A program made the position numbers and the translations under genes. 64,000 nt of DNA from JAGVSR01 sp031413815 (GTDB taxonomy: Bacteria > Pseudomonadota > Alphaproteobacteria > Rhizobiales > Hyphomicrobiaceae), in contig JANOFU010000075.1 in assembly GCA_031413815.1 (NCBI GenBank), positions 1-64,000 of the forward strand, given 5' to 3'. Under the pieces are notes generated by a model. The model saw only the letters and a program-made list of their open reading frames with translations. It was not told where the DNA came from and did not search any database. How positions within the stretch are numbered: the first letter of the stretch is position 1; each line of letters starts with the position of its first letter. Shown one piece after another: positions 1-8,053 of the stretch.

Positions 1-87
1 ATCACCGCCGTCATGCGAAAACTCATCGTCATACTCAATGCCGTGCTCAGAGACGGCAAACCCTGCAACCAACAACGCCACGCTTGA
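1..87 (+). pseudogene. C-terminal end of an IS110-family transposase (cut by window edge)
   Basis: From base 1 the frame reads ITAVMRKLIVILNAVLRDGK and stops at TGA 85-87. A closing 'MRKL..ILNA.LRDG.P' segment is characteristic of the carboxyl end of IS110/IS116/IS902 transposases, which are DEDD-type recombinases guided by a bridge RNA. Only 28 codons are in view, so it cannot be told whether the element is intact to the left. No terminal inverted repeat is visible after the stop, as expected for this family. Family call is fairly sure; intactness is unknown. Confidence 0.6.
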
Positions 88-140
88 CACAGCAGACGGT
101 AGATAACTTCGGTATTTTGGATAGAAGAAATTGCCGGTTA

Positions 141-170
141 ACGCGGGTGGAGGGAACGCGGGTGGAGGGA
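141..170 (+). repeat. 15-bp perfect tandem duplication
   Basis: ACGCGGGTGGAGGGA occurs twice head to tail (141-155 and 156-170). It lies between the transposase end and the 3' end of tpiA. The remaining bases from 88 to 252 hold no convincing gene. Confidence 0.8.
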
Positions 171-252
171 CGTTGCGCGCGGGTCACGCTTCTTTACGCG
201 CTGAGACAACGAGGGTGCACGAAGTCAGGGCGAGGTCACAAGTGGCATGGGA

Positions 253-1050
253 TCATGCACCGCTTGGATTGTTGGCCGCCGTGTCCACGGCATACGCACC
301 CACAATCCCCAGAAAATCCACGGCCCTCAGACTCGCGCCACCAACAAGCGCGCCGTTGACGTTGGCAATCGCGAGGAGCTCTTTGGCGTTCGATGGCTTG
401 ACCGACCCGCCATAGAGAATGCGCATCTGGGCACCCTCATCGCCAAACCGCTCTGTCAGAGTGGCGCGGATCCCTGCGTGAACTTCCGCCACGTCGGCGG
501 CGGTTGGCGTCAGCCCCGTGCCAATGGCCCACACCGGCTCATAGGCGATGACCGTGTTGGCGGCCGTCGAACCCTCGGCCAGTGATCCCGCCAATTGGCG
601 GCGCACAACATTCAACGTCAAACCCGACCTCCGCTCGCCTTCGGTTTCACCAACACAGACGATCGCCGTCAACCCCGCACGATGCACCGCTTGCTGCTTG
701 GCCAGGACAACGCGGTCGGTTTCACCATGATTGGCGCGGCGTTCCGAGTGACCGGCGATGACCGCTACAGCTCCCGCGTCAGCCAGCATCTCAGCCGACA
801 CATCGCCCGTGTTGGCACCGGCCGCTGCGACGTGACAATCCTGGCCACCAACCGCGAGCGCACCGCTCCGCAGGACTTCCGCCATCACCATCACCAGCGT
901 CGCTGGCGGGCAAATCATCACATCAGGTCCGCCGGCCCCAGCCGGGCCGAGCGCGTCATTGACGGCCAACGCCTCACGCAGAGCGTCTTTGAGGCCATTC
1001 ATCTTCCAATTGCCGGCCACCAAAGGGCGCGGAGTTGGCCCATGTCCCAC
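253..1050 (-). CDS. tpiA: Triosephosphate isomerase
   Basis: Interconverts dihydroxyacetone phosphate and glyceraldehyde 3-phosphate in cytoplasmic glycolysis and gluconeogenesis. The 265-residue protein has the usual TIM length. It shows the substrate site N14-W-K16 (VAGNWKMN), electrophile H101 (IAGHSERR), catalytic base E171 in AYEPVWAIGTG, and the phosphate-gripping LYGGSVKP near the C-terminus. The ATG at 1050 puts the NWK motif at the expected distance from the N-terminus. It is transcribed away from ppiD, so the two share the 1051-1285 intergenic region. No anomalies seen. Confidence 0.97.
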   Translation of the reverse strand: MGHGPTPRPLVAGNWKMNGLKDALREALAVNDALGPAGAGGPDVMICPPATLVMVMAEVLRSGALAVGGQDCHVAAAGANTGDVSAEMLADAGAVAVIAGHSERRANHGETDRVVLAKQQAVHRAGLTAIVCVGETEGERRSGLTLNVVRRQLAGSLAEGSTAANTVIAYEPVWAIGTGLTPTAADVAEVHAGIRATLTERFGDEGAQMRILYGGSVKPSNAKELLAIANVNGALVGGASLRAVDFLGIVGAYAVDTAANNPSGA

Positions 1051-1176
1051 AGTTCAGGCTCCCTCAATTCGCTGAGCCCTGGCCGGGCGAGTTGTGCATG
1101 CCTCTAATGCAGGCGGGGCCGCCCCGCACCGGGCCTTGCTTTCGCAACCCGGCTGGGCTTCATATCACGGCGACAG

Positions 1177-1198
1177 CCCGCGTCACGCGCGGGTTTTT
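1177..1198 (+). terminator. Terminator-like hairpin upstream of ppiD
   Basis: CCCGCG (1177-1182) pairs with CGCGGG (1188-1193) across a 5-nt loop and is followed directly by TTTTT (1194-1198). This is a rho-independent terminator for rightward transcription. It lies about 90 bp before the ppiD start and after the divergent tpiA start, so it would act on the ppiD leader itself. Two more GC-rich hairpins lie upstream (around 1112-1126 and 1129-1155). There is no tandem-Trp leader peptide, so a trp-type attenuator is not supported. Confidence 0.5.
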
Positions 1199-1285
1199 GC
1201 CGTTTCACACCTTGCGGCAGCCGGCCCCGGACTCCCCGAAGGAGCACCGGGCTGCTGCCGTGCGAACAACAGGTCACATTGGACA

Positions 1286-3184
1286 ATGCTCGAAGCCTTA
1301 CGACGCGGATCTGCCGGATGGGTCGCCAAGATCCTGCTCTCGTTACTGATCTTGAGCTTCGCCGTCTGGGGCATCGCAGACGTGTTCACCGGATTCGGTC
1401 GCGGCTCATTGGCCAAAGTTGGCACCACGGAAATCACGGCGACCGAGTTCAACCGAGTTCTACAGAATGAGATCGAAGGGCTGTCGGCTGAGTATGGCAA
1501 GCGGATTACAGTCGAAGATGCCCGCCGCGAGGGCGTTGATCGGTTCGTTTTGAACAAGCTCATTGGCCAGGCAGCCCTGCGCGAACACGCCCAAGTCCTG
1601 AAACTCGGCATGTCCAAGGACCTCGTCGCGAGCAATTTGAAAGCCGACGCGGACTTCGCCGGACCCGACGGCAAGTTCTCCAAAGATGGCTTCGATAATC
1701 TGTTGCGCAATCTGGGCCTCAGCGAAGCGCGTTTTTTGCAGCTGCGCAAAGACGATGAACTTCGCCGCCAGCTGTCAAGTGCGATGCTATCGGCGACTGT
1801 CACTCCCAAGGCAATGGTTGACATCACACATGGCTGGAGAAATGAAACGCGCTCGCTCGAATTCTTCAAGATCGACGCCGCCAAGGCCGTGACGGTTCCC
1901 GAGCCCACCGAAGACAAACTCAATGCGTTCTACGACGAGCAGAAGACTGCGTACATGACGCCGGAATTCCGCAAGTTTGGTGCGCTCGTCGCAACCATCG
2001 ACGATCTGAAAGCTGAAGCCGTCATCACCGACGAGCAAGTGAAAGCGTCATATGCCGACACCAAGCATGAGTATGACAAACCGGAACGGCGCCGGATCCA
2101 GCAGATCGCCTTCAAGGACAAAGCCGCGGCCGATGCCGCGCGCGAAGCCCTGATCAAGGGCGGCAAAAACTTCATGGACGTCGCCAAAGAGATGGGCGCA
2201 AAGGAAAGCGACGTCAACCTCGGCCTGTTATCCAAGACGCAGCTGATTGATCCCAAGATCGCGGAGGCTGCGTTCAAGGTCGAGCGAGACGCGGTCTCCG
2301 AGGTGATCGAGGGCCGCTTCGCGACCGTGATCCTTCGCGTCATCGAAGTACAGACCGGCGAAGAGAGCACGCTGGACAAGGTCAAAGATAAAGTGCGCGA
2401 CAGGCTCGCGCGCGGGCAAGCGTCCGACTTGCTTCAGAAGCGTGCCGATCTGGTCGAGGAAGGCCGCAACGCCGGTAAATCGCTGAAGGAGCTTGGGCAA
2501 GAACTCAAATTAAAGTTCTTCGACGTGGCCCAGTCGGATCGCGACAACAAAACCGCTGACGGTAAAACAGCGCTCGATCTGACCAGCGCGCCGTCGATCA
2601 TCGCCACCGTGTTCCAGACCGCGCCCGGCACCGAGAGTGAACCGGTGCAGCTGAGCAGCGAGGGCTATGCCTGGTATGATGTGACGAGCGTCGAAGAACC
2701 CCAACAGAAGCCGTTGGCTGACGTGAAGGACGAGGTCAAAGCCGCCTTCATCGCAGCTGAAAAGAGCAAACTCATCAAGGAGTTTGCCGACAAGCTCGCA
2801 GAGCGCGCCAAAGCCGGGGACGACTTTGCCAAGATCGCGGCGGAAGCGGGCGGCACGGTTGAAAAGCTCGACAGCATTCTACGCAATACGTCACCACCGG
2901 GGCTGACGCAGGAGTCGGTTGAATTTGCATTCGTGCTGCCCAGTGGCGGGGCCGCTTCCGCAGAGACGACAGATCGCGGAACGCGCAACGTCATCAAGGT
3001 CGTCAAAATCACGCCCCCCGGCGCGCCCTCGAAAGCCGATGAAGACAAGCTGACGGCCGAGATCCAGCGCAATCTGCAGAACGATCAGCTGATTGCTTAT
3101 GTGTCGACGCTGCAGGACAAACTCGGCGTCACGATCAACGAGGTTGAGTTCAAACGCGCGACCGGCGCGGACGTGGCCCCATAA
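1286..3184 (+). CDS. ppiD: Periplasmic peptidyl-prolyl isomerase/chaperone, PpiD-type (SurA N-domain + rotamase)
   Basis: Inner-membrane-anchored folding factor facing the periplasm. From ATG 1286 the protein is 632 residues: a cytoplasmic stub, one membrane anchor at about 14-32 (AKILLSLLILSFAVWGIADV), a SurA/PpiD N-terminal chaperone region at about 40-190, a parvulin-type PPIC domain at about 268-357, and a charged C-terminal chaperone lobe. The reading frame is open upstream to 1094, but those 64 residues have no membrane-protein logic; starting at MLEALRRGSAGWVAKILL gives the family's usual N-terminus. trpE follows closely. In many Hyphomicrobiales this gene stands at the head of the trp-moa run. 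Confidence 0.9.
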   Translation: MLEALRRGSAGWVAKILLSLLILSFAVWGIADVFTGFGRGSLAKVGTTEITATEFNRVLQNEIEGLSAEYGKRITVEDARREGVDRFVLNKLIGQAALREHAQVLKLGMSKDLVASNLKADADFAGPDGKFSKDGFDNLLRNLGLSEARFLQLRKDDELRRQLSSAMLSATVTPKAMVDITHGWRNETRSLEFFKIDAAKAVTVPEPTEDKLNAFYDEQKTAYMTPEFRKFGALVATIDDLKAEAVITDEQVKASYADTKHEYDKPERRRIQQIAFKDKAAADAAREALIKGGKNFMDVAKEMGAKESDVNLGLLSKTQLIDPKIAEAAFKVERDAVSEVIEGRFATVILRVIEVQTGEESTLDKVKDKVRDRLARGQASDLLQKRADLVEEGRNAGKSLKELGQELKLKFFDVAQSDRDNKTADGKTALDLTSAPSIIATVFQTAPGTESEPVQLSSEGYAWYDVTSVEEPQQKPLADVKDEVKAAFIAAEKSKLIKEFADKLAERAKAGDDFAKIAAEAGGTVEKLDSILRNTSPPGLTQESVEFAFVLPSGGAASAETTDRGTRNVIKVVKITPPGAPSKADEDKLTAEIQRNLQNDQLIAYVSTLQDKLGVTINEVEFKRATGADVAP

Positions 3185-3203
3185 CAGTGAAAGAGCCAGG
3201 AGC

Positions 3204-4778
3204 TTGAGCACGCTCGCGGCACAGTCAGGCACAGTGGACGCCCTTCCAGCCTTCGATTCGTTCAAGCGGCGCTTTGACGAGGGCAAGGCGCAAGTCGTGT
3301 GGACGCGGCTGGTCGCGGACCTTGAAACGCCGGTGTCCGCCTATTTGAAGTTGTGCGGCGGCCAGCCCATGAGCCTGCTGCTGGAATCCGTCGAAGGTGG
3401 CGCGGTGCGCGGACGCTACTCGGTCATCGCGTGTGCGCCCGATCTCGTGTGGCGCGCCCACGGTGACAAGGCTGAGGTCAACACGACACCGGTCGCCAAG
3501 CCGCTCGCCTTCAAACCACACTCGTTGCCAACGCTGGAGGCTCTGCGTGAGTTGCTGGCCGGCTCGCGTTTGGACGTGCCCGCTGACTTGCCGCCGATGG
3601 CGGCCGGCGTGTTCGGCTACATGGGCTACGATACAATCCGGCTTGTTGAGCACTTGCCCAACGTCAAGCCAGACGAGTTGGGCGTGCCCGACAGCGTTCT
3701 CATCCGGCCGACGATTGTCGTCATTTTCGACGCCGTCAAAGACGAGATGAGTATCGTCACGCCGGTGCGGCCAGGCCCAAAAGACACAGCTGAGAAGGCC
3801 TATAAGGCCGCTCTCAAGCGCCTCAAAGGCGTGGTGACGGCGCTGGAAGCGCCTTTGTCGCATCAGCCGGTGGCTCCGGCAAAAAAGCTAGTGGCGCCCG
3901 ATGCGCGATCCAACACCAAGGCCAGCGACTATCTCGACATGGTGGCGCGCGCCAAAGAGTACATCCGGGCGGGCGATATTTTCCAGGTGGTCCTGTCGCA
4001 ACGCTTCACGACGCCGTTCGCGTTGCCGTCGTTCGCACTCTATCGAGCGCTGCGCCGGCTCAATCCGTCGCCATTCCTGTTCCACCTGGATCTCGGTGGA
4101 TTCTCACTTGTCGGTTCGAGCCCAGAAATTCTGGTGCGCGTGCGCGATGGCCGCATCACCATCCGGCCCATCGCTGGCACGACGCGGCGCGGCACGGATG
4201 ACGCGGAGGACCAGGCTTTGGCGGCGGCACTCCTGAAAGATCCCAAAGAGCGGGCGGAACACCTGATGCTTCTGGATCTTGGCCGCAACGATGTCGGCCG
4301 CGTCGCCGAGGTAGGCACTGTTGACGTCACGGATCAGTTCATTATCGAGCGCTACAGCCACGTCATGCACATCGTGTCGAATGTCATCGGGCGGCTCGAT
4401 GGCACGCGCGATAGCATCGACGCGCTGATGGCAGGCTTCCCGGCTGGCACGGTGTCGGGCGCTCCCAAAGTCCGCGCCATGGAGGTGATCGACGAACTGG
4501 AGACGTCCAAGCGCGGACCCTACGGCGGCTGCGTTGGCTATTTTACAGCTGACGGCGAGATGGACACCTGCATTGTGCTGCGCACGGCCTTGGTGAAAGA
4601 CGGCAAGCTGCACGTGCAGGCGGGCGCTGGCGTCGTTTTCGATTCGATCCCAGAAAGCGAGCAGCAAGAGTGCATCAACAAAGCCAAAGCCATCGTGCGC
4701 GCCGCCGAAGAAGCCGTGCGCTTTGCCTCGAAGTCCAAACGGTCCGGCCCGTCCGGCAATGGCGGCCTGTTTGGCTAA
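3204..4778 (+). CDS. trpE: Anthranilate synthase component I
   Basis: Forms anthranilate from chorismate, using ammonia from TrpG, as the first committed step of tryptophan synthesis. Visible motifs are LLES (59-62, the tryptophan feedback site), DIFQVVLSQRF, IAGTTRRG, and AGTVSGAPKVRAMEVIDELE in the chorismate-binding domain. The total of about 524 residues is normal. The start is uncertain: TTG 3204 is used here, GTG 3234 would remove ten residues, and an ATG at 3093 lies inside ppiD and is unlikely. The gene follows ppiD by about 20 bp, suggesting cotranscription. A SixA-type gene, not trpG, comes next. Confidence 0.93.
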   Translation: MSTLAAQSGTVDALPAFDSFKRRFDEGKAQVVWTRLVADLETPVSAYLKLCGGQPMSLLLESVEGGAVRGRYSVIACAPDLVWRAHGDKAEVNTTPVAKPLAFKPHSLPTLEALRELLAGSRLDVPADLPPMAAGVFGYMGYDTIRLVEHLPNVKPDELGVPDSVLIRPTIVVIFDAVKDEMSIVTPVRPGPKDTAEKAYKAALKRLKGVVTALEAPLSHQPVAPAKKLVAPDARSNTKASDYLDMVARAKEYIRAGDIFQVVLSQRFTTPFALPSFALYRALRRLNPSPFLFHLDLGGFSLVGSSPEILVRVRDGRITIRPIAGTTRRGTDDAEDQALAAALLKDPKERAEHLMLLDLGRNDVGRVAEVGTVDVTDQFIIERYSHVMHIVSNVIGRLDGTRDSIDALMAGFPAGTVSGAPKVRAMEVIDELETSKRGPYGGCVGYFTADGEMDTCIVLRTALVKDGKLHVQAGAGVVFDSIPESEQQECINKAKAIVRAAEEAVRFASKSKRSGPSGNGGLFG

Positions 4779-4791
4779 GGGAGACCCCGCG

Positions 4792-5313
4792 ATGCTCACG
4801 TTGTGCCTCCTGCGCCATGCCAAGTCGGCTTGGGATCAGCCCAATCTCGATGATTTCGACCGGGCGCTGGCTCCGCGCGGCATCAAGGCTGCCCCCGAAG
4901 TCGGCAAAGCGATGCGCGGCCTTAGGCTCGCGCCCGATCTCATTCTGTGTTCCAGCGCCGTGCGCACCCGCGCCACGCTGATGCTGGTATTGCCGGAACT
5001 GAGAATTGCTGCACCGCCGATCCTGTTCGAAGATGAGCTGTATCTGGCGCCGTCCCGGCGGCTCGCCGACCGGATCCAGCGGATTGATCCCCCGGCTCAG
5101 ACCGTGCTGGTGATCGGACACAACCCGAGCCTGCACGCGCTGGCCCTGGAACTCACGGGCGGCGGGCAAAAGGCTGATATGGCGGCGTTGGCGGAGAAAT
5201 TTCCAACCACAGCGCTGGCAGTTCTGACGTTTGACGTACGCAAATGGGGCGATGTCCAAGCCGGGACGGGCAAACTCGCTCACTTCATCACGCCGAAGGG
5301 ATTGAAGGACTAG
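4792..5313 (+). CDS. SixA-type histidine phosphatase
   Basis: A 173-residue member of the histidine phosphatase (RHG) superfamily, SixA branch. SixA proteins dephosphorylate phosphohistidine on signalling proteins such as phosphotransfer domains; the substrate here is unknown. The catalytic set is visible: R8-H9 in LLRHAKSAW, R58 in SSAVRTR, and H110 in VIGHNPS. ATG 4792 has a GGGAGA ribosome site 13 bp after the trpE stop. The gene lies between trpE and trpG, and its TAG stop runs into a heptamer repeat array. The family is sure; the partner is not. Confidence 0.88.
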   Translation: MLTLCLLRHAKSAWDQPNLDDFDRALAPRGIKAAPEVGKAMRGLRLAPDLILCSSAVRTRATLMLVLPELRIAAPPILFEDELYLAPSRRLADRIQRIDPPAQTVLVIGHNPSLHALALELTGGGQKADMAALAEKFPTTALAVLTFDVRKWGDVQAGTGKLAHFITPKGLKD

Positions 5314-5498
5314 TGGGCAGTGGGCAGTGGGCAGTGGGCAGTGGGCAGTGGGCAGTGGGCAGTGGGCAGTGGGCAGTGGGCAGTGGGCAGTGGGCAGTGA
5401 AAACTTGTTCCGTTCTGTGGTCTCATCAATCACTTTCTTTCTCGCATGTTGGCCAAATCCAAATTGCGGTAGTACCTTACTGGCTACTGCCTACTGCC
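5313..5498 (+). repeat. Heptamer element: (GTGGGCA)12 ... (TACTGCC)2
   Basis: Twelve perfect tandem copies of GTGGGCA run from 5313 to 5396. The first G is the last base of the sixA stop codon. After about 88 bp of unrelated sequence the element ends in two copies of TACTGCC (5485-5498), close to the inverse of the left unit (GGCAGTA against GGCAGTG). The same left/right arrangement recurs at 35278-35405, so this looks like a dispersed repeat family and not simple slippage alone. It resembles the short tandemly repeated heptamers (STRR) described in cyanobacteria. The 5314-5516 gap holds nothing else. Confidence 0.85.
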
Positions 5499-5516
5499 CC
5501 CTAAACCGGACACCCC

Positions 5517-6131
5517 ATGCTCCTGCTCATCGATAATTACGACAGCTTCACCTACAATCTGGTCCACTTCCTGGGCGAGTTGGGGGCGGCGTGCGAGGTG
5601 CATCGCAACGACAAGATCACGACCGAGCAGGTCTTGAAAAAGAAGCCCAAGGCGATTGTGCTGTCGCCGGGCCCGTGCACGCCGAATGAAGCTGGCATTT
5701 GTCTCGATCTCATCGCCAAGGCTGGACCCAAGATCCCCCTGCTCGGCGTCTGCCTTGGTCATCAATCGATCGGACAGGTCTACGGCGGCAAAGTGATCCG
5801 CGCGCCCGAACCCATGCACGGCAAACTGTCCACGATCAGCCATCACAACAAAAGTGTGTTCAAGGGGCTTCCGGAAACGTTCCAAGTGACGCGCTATCAT
5901 TCGCTGATCGTAGAGCGCAAAACACTTCCAGCGGATCTTGAGATTACAGCGGAAACGGCGGACGGCATCATCATGGGGCTGCAGCATACGTCTCACCCGG
6001 TTCACGGCGTGCAGTTTCATCCCGAAAGCATCGCCTCGGAACAGGGCCACGCTCTGCTCGCCAATTTCCTGGAACTTGCTGGCATGAACCCGAAGCGGCG
6101 CAACGCCCCCCGTCCGCGCGACGCCGCCTGA
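5517..6131 (+). CDS. trpG: Anthranilate synthase component II (glutamine amidotransferase)
   Basis: Class I glutamine amidotransferase that releases ammonia for TrpE. The 204-residue protein begins with the hallmark MLLLIDNYDSFTYNL. It has the oxyanion-strand motif SPGPCTPNEAG, nucleophile C79 in LLGVCLGHQ, and the H168/E170 pair in GVQFHPES. It could in principle also serve aminodeoxychorismate synthase (PabA), since these subunits are often shared, but trpE upstream and trpD downstream argue for tryptophan synthesis. A repeat-filled gap of about 200 bp separates it from sixA, so it may have its own promoter. Confidence 0.93.
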   Translation: MLLLIDNYDSFTYNLVHFLGELGAACEVHRNDKITTEQVLKKKPKAIVLSPGPCTPNEAGICLDLIAKAGPKIPLLGVCLGHQSIGQVYGGKVIRAPEPMHGKLSTISHHNKSVFKGLPETFQVTRYHSLIVERKTLPADLEITAETADGIIMGLQHTSHPVHGVQFHPESIASEQGHALLANFLELAGMNPKRRNAPRPRDAA

Positions 6132-6163
6132 TCGCCGTTTCTTACGCCTCTGAGGTGGCCCGC

Positions 6164-7183
6164 GTGCCCAACACTCTCAAAGAGATTTTGGCCAAAGCGG
6201 CGGCGGCGAGCCTGTCAGAAGACGAATGCCACGACGCTCTCGGCCAGATGACCGCGGGTCATGCGTCGCCCGATGAGATGGGCGCCTTTCTGTTATCCCT
6301 GCGCACGCGCGGAGAGTCCGTTGCCGAAATTTCTGGGGCAGCCCGCCTGCTACGCGAAAAGATGTTGCCGGTATCGGTGCCCGCGGGTGCGGTCGACGTC
6401 GTCGGCACGGGCGGCGACGGACACGAGACTTATAACGTCTCAACCTGCGCGGCGTTCGTCGCGGCAGGCGCGGGCGCAATCGTCGCCAAGCACGGCAACC
6501 GGTCTGTGTCGTCGCGCTCTGGTGCATCGGACGTCTTGGCGGCGCTCGGCGTCAAACTCGACGTACCGCATGCCGTCGTGGAAAAAGCCATTCGCGAAGT
6601 GGGCGTTGGCTTCATGTGGGCGCCCATGCACCATCCGGCGATGAAAGTCTGGGCGCCGGTGCGCGCCAAGCTCGGCGTGCGCACACTCTTCAATCTGCTG
6701 GGTCCGATTTGCAGTCCTGCAGGCGTCAAGCGCCAAGTGGTGGGCGTGTTTGACGCACGATGGGTAGAGCCCATTGCGAGTGTTTTGAAGTCGCTTGGCT
6801 CAGAGCATGTATGGGTTGTGCACGGTTATGACGGCCTCGATGAACTGTCGACGACGGGCCCGACATCCGTCGCTGAATTGTGTGATGGCGCGGTGAGCCT
6901 GTTTGATGTGTCGCCGGAAGATGCAGGCCTGCCGCGTGTCACGCTTGCGGATCTCAAGGGCGGCGACGCCACTCATAATGCTCAAGCACTGCGCGCCGTG
7001 CTTGATGGACAACGCGGAGCGTATCGCGACATTGTTCTGCTCAATGCGGCCGCCGCTTTAGTTGTCAGCGAAAAGGCAGCAAACCTGTCTGACGGTGTGG
7101 AGCGTGCCGCGGCGTCGATCGATTCCGGTGCCGCCCGCCGCGCTCTTGAGGCTCTCATTCGCATTTCTAACTTGCCACCCTGA
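6164..7183 (+). CDS. trpD: Anthranilate phosphoribosyltransferase
   Basis: Transfers the phosphoribosyl group of PRPP to anthranilate, the second tryptophan-specific step. The protein is 339 residues from GTG 6164. Signature motifs are GTGGDG (81-86) followed by HETYNVST, KHGNRSVSSRSGASDVLAALGV (from 109) and VVHGYDGLDEL. GTG 6164 is preferred because GAGG lies 8 bp upstream; an in-frame GTG at 6155 is the alternative. The gene follows trpG by about 30 bp. It is separated from trpC by the curli pair, whereas relatives usually have trpD directly before trpC. Confidence 0.94.
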   Translation: MPNTLKEILAKAAAASLSEDECHDALGQMTAGHASPDEMGAFLLSLRTRGESVAEISGAARLLREKMLPVSVPAGAVDVVGTGGDGHETYNVSTCAAFVAAGAGAIVAKHGNRSVSSRSGASDVLAALGVKLDVPHAVVEKAIREVGVGFMWAPMHHPAMKVWAPVRAKLGVRTLFNLLGPICSPAGVKRQVVGVFDARWVEPIASVLKSLGSEHVWVVHGYDGLDELSTTGPTSVAELCDGAVSLFDVSPEDAGLPRVTLADLKGGDATHNAQALRAVLDGQRGAYRDIVLLNAAAALVVSEKAANLSDGVERAAASIDSGAARRALEALIRISNLPP

Positions 7184-7228
7184 CGCTGGTGCTCGCTTTA
7201 TGATTGTTATGTTGTGGTGGCGCATTAT

Positions 7229-7367
7229 CCCTCTCCCACGGGGAGAGGGCAGGTTCGCCACGAGTTAGCGATCTTGCTAACTCGTCTTCGGCGAACCGGG
7301 TGAGGGGGATCGGTGTCTCATCAGAGACCTTTACCCCTCACCCTAACCCTCTCCCGACGGGAGAGGG
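7229..7367 (+). repeat. Nested-hairpin intergenic repeat, copy 1
   Basis: Bounded by two near-identical palindromes, CCCTCTCCC-ACG-GGGAGAGGG (7229-7249) and CCCTCTCCC-GAC-GGGAGAGGG (7347-7367). Inside is a long hairpin: outer stem GGTTCGCC (7252-7259) with GGCGAACC (7290-7297), and inner stem CGAGTTAGC (7261-7269) with GCTAACTCG (7276-7284). A second arm pairs GGGTGAGGGG (7298 on) with the CCCCTCACCC before the right palindrome. A relative with the same inner stem lies at 9511-9745. The rest of the 7184-7543 gap holds only the csgA promoter/leader. Confidence 0.8.
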
Positions 7368-7543
7368 AAACCTATCGAGCCACGCAGCGGTATAGCCCGC
7401 CGCAAACAACAGCAATTCCAAGAAAATCGCATGAACCGAAGATAAACAACGAGTTCAAGATCGGTTCAGGGCCTCCCCACTAGAACTGATCTCACACCGG
7501 GCGGGCATGTCGCCAACCGGAAACAGGACCAGGGAGGTCTTCA

Positions 7544-7981
7544 ATGAATAAGATCATGATCGCTGCTTCGGCACTTGCCGTTCTCATCAGCACGGGCGTC
7601 ACATCGGCTCAGGCCGGTTCGCGCGTCATCGTCGAACAGTACGGCTACGGCAACGGAGTCGGCATCGGTCAGAAGGGCCGCGTCAACCGCGTCCACACTT
7701 ATCAGAAGGGCAACTGGAACTATGTCCGATCGCGCCAGGGTGGCGCTCGTAACGACGCCGTCGTTGGCCAGCAGGGCAACCGCAACACGGCGTCTGTGAG
7801 CCAGGGTGGCCGCAACAACGTGACAGGTATCGCTCAATTCGGCAACGGCAACTCTGCATCGTCTTCGCAGGGTGGCTCGGGCAACACCTCCGCTGTGATC
7901 CAGCTTGGCAACAACAAGAAGGCCAACGTCACGCAGGAAGGCGCCAACAACACTTCGGTTATCATCCAGGGCGGCTGGTAA
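7544..7981 (+). CDS. Curlin-repeat amyloid subunit (CsgA/CsgB-like)
   Basis: Predicted secreted functional-amyloid subunit of 145 residues. A classic signal peptide (MNKIMIAASALAVLISTGVTSAQA, 1-24) is followed by repeating Q-x-G-x-x-N units about 11 residues apart: IGQKGRVN, QQGNRN, SQGGRNN, AQFGNGN, SQGGSGN, IQLGNN, TQEGANN. These are the Gln/Gly/Asn ladders that stack in curli fibres. A strong AGGGAGG ribosome site lies about 7 bp before ATG 7544. A CsgH-like gene follows. No csgE, csgF or csgG secretion genes are in the window, so export must use genes elsewhere. Whether it is the major or nucleator subunit cannot be decided. Confidence 0.88.
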   Translation: MNKIMIAASALAVLISTGVTSAQAGSRVIVEQYGYGNGVGIGQKGRVNRVHTYQKGNWNYVRSRQGGARNDAVVGQQGNRNTASVSQGGRNNVTGIAQFGNGNSASSSQGGSGNTSAVIQLGNNKKANVTQEGANNTSVIIQGGW

Positions 7982-8004
7982 CTGAGACACGTGCGGGTTG
8001 GCAC

Positions 8005-8030
8005 GGCGAGGAGGCATTAGCCTCCTCGCC
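8005..8030 (+). terminator. Strong hairpin between csgA-like and csgH-like genes
   Basis: GGCGAGGAGGC (8005-8015) pairs perfectly with GCCTCCTCGCC (8020-8030) across the 4-nt loop ATTA, followed by a pyrimidine-rich TCTAATCTC. An 11-bp perfect stem without a full U-run could act as a partial terminator or an mRNA-stabilising end. Either would leave more amyloid subunit mRNA than chaperone mRNA. Confidence 0.55.
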
Positions 8031-8053
8031 TCTAATCTCAAAGGGAGGCACTT

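Noticed and set aside
1051..1285. trp attenuator with leader peptide
   Set aside because: A terminator hairpin is present, but no short ORF with tandem Trp codons precedes it, and ppiD, not trpE, is the first gene.
5313..5396. Possible CRISPR-like array
   Set aside because: The units are contiguous 7-mers with no spacers and no cas genes nearby; a tandem repeat, not CRISPR.
4675..5433. Long leftward ORF with repeated LPTAHCP units
   Set aside because: The repeats are only the heptamer array translated (three 7-bp units make 21 bp), and the rest lies antisense to sixA and trpE. No gene.
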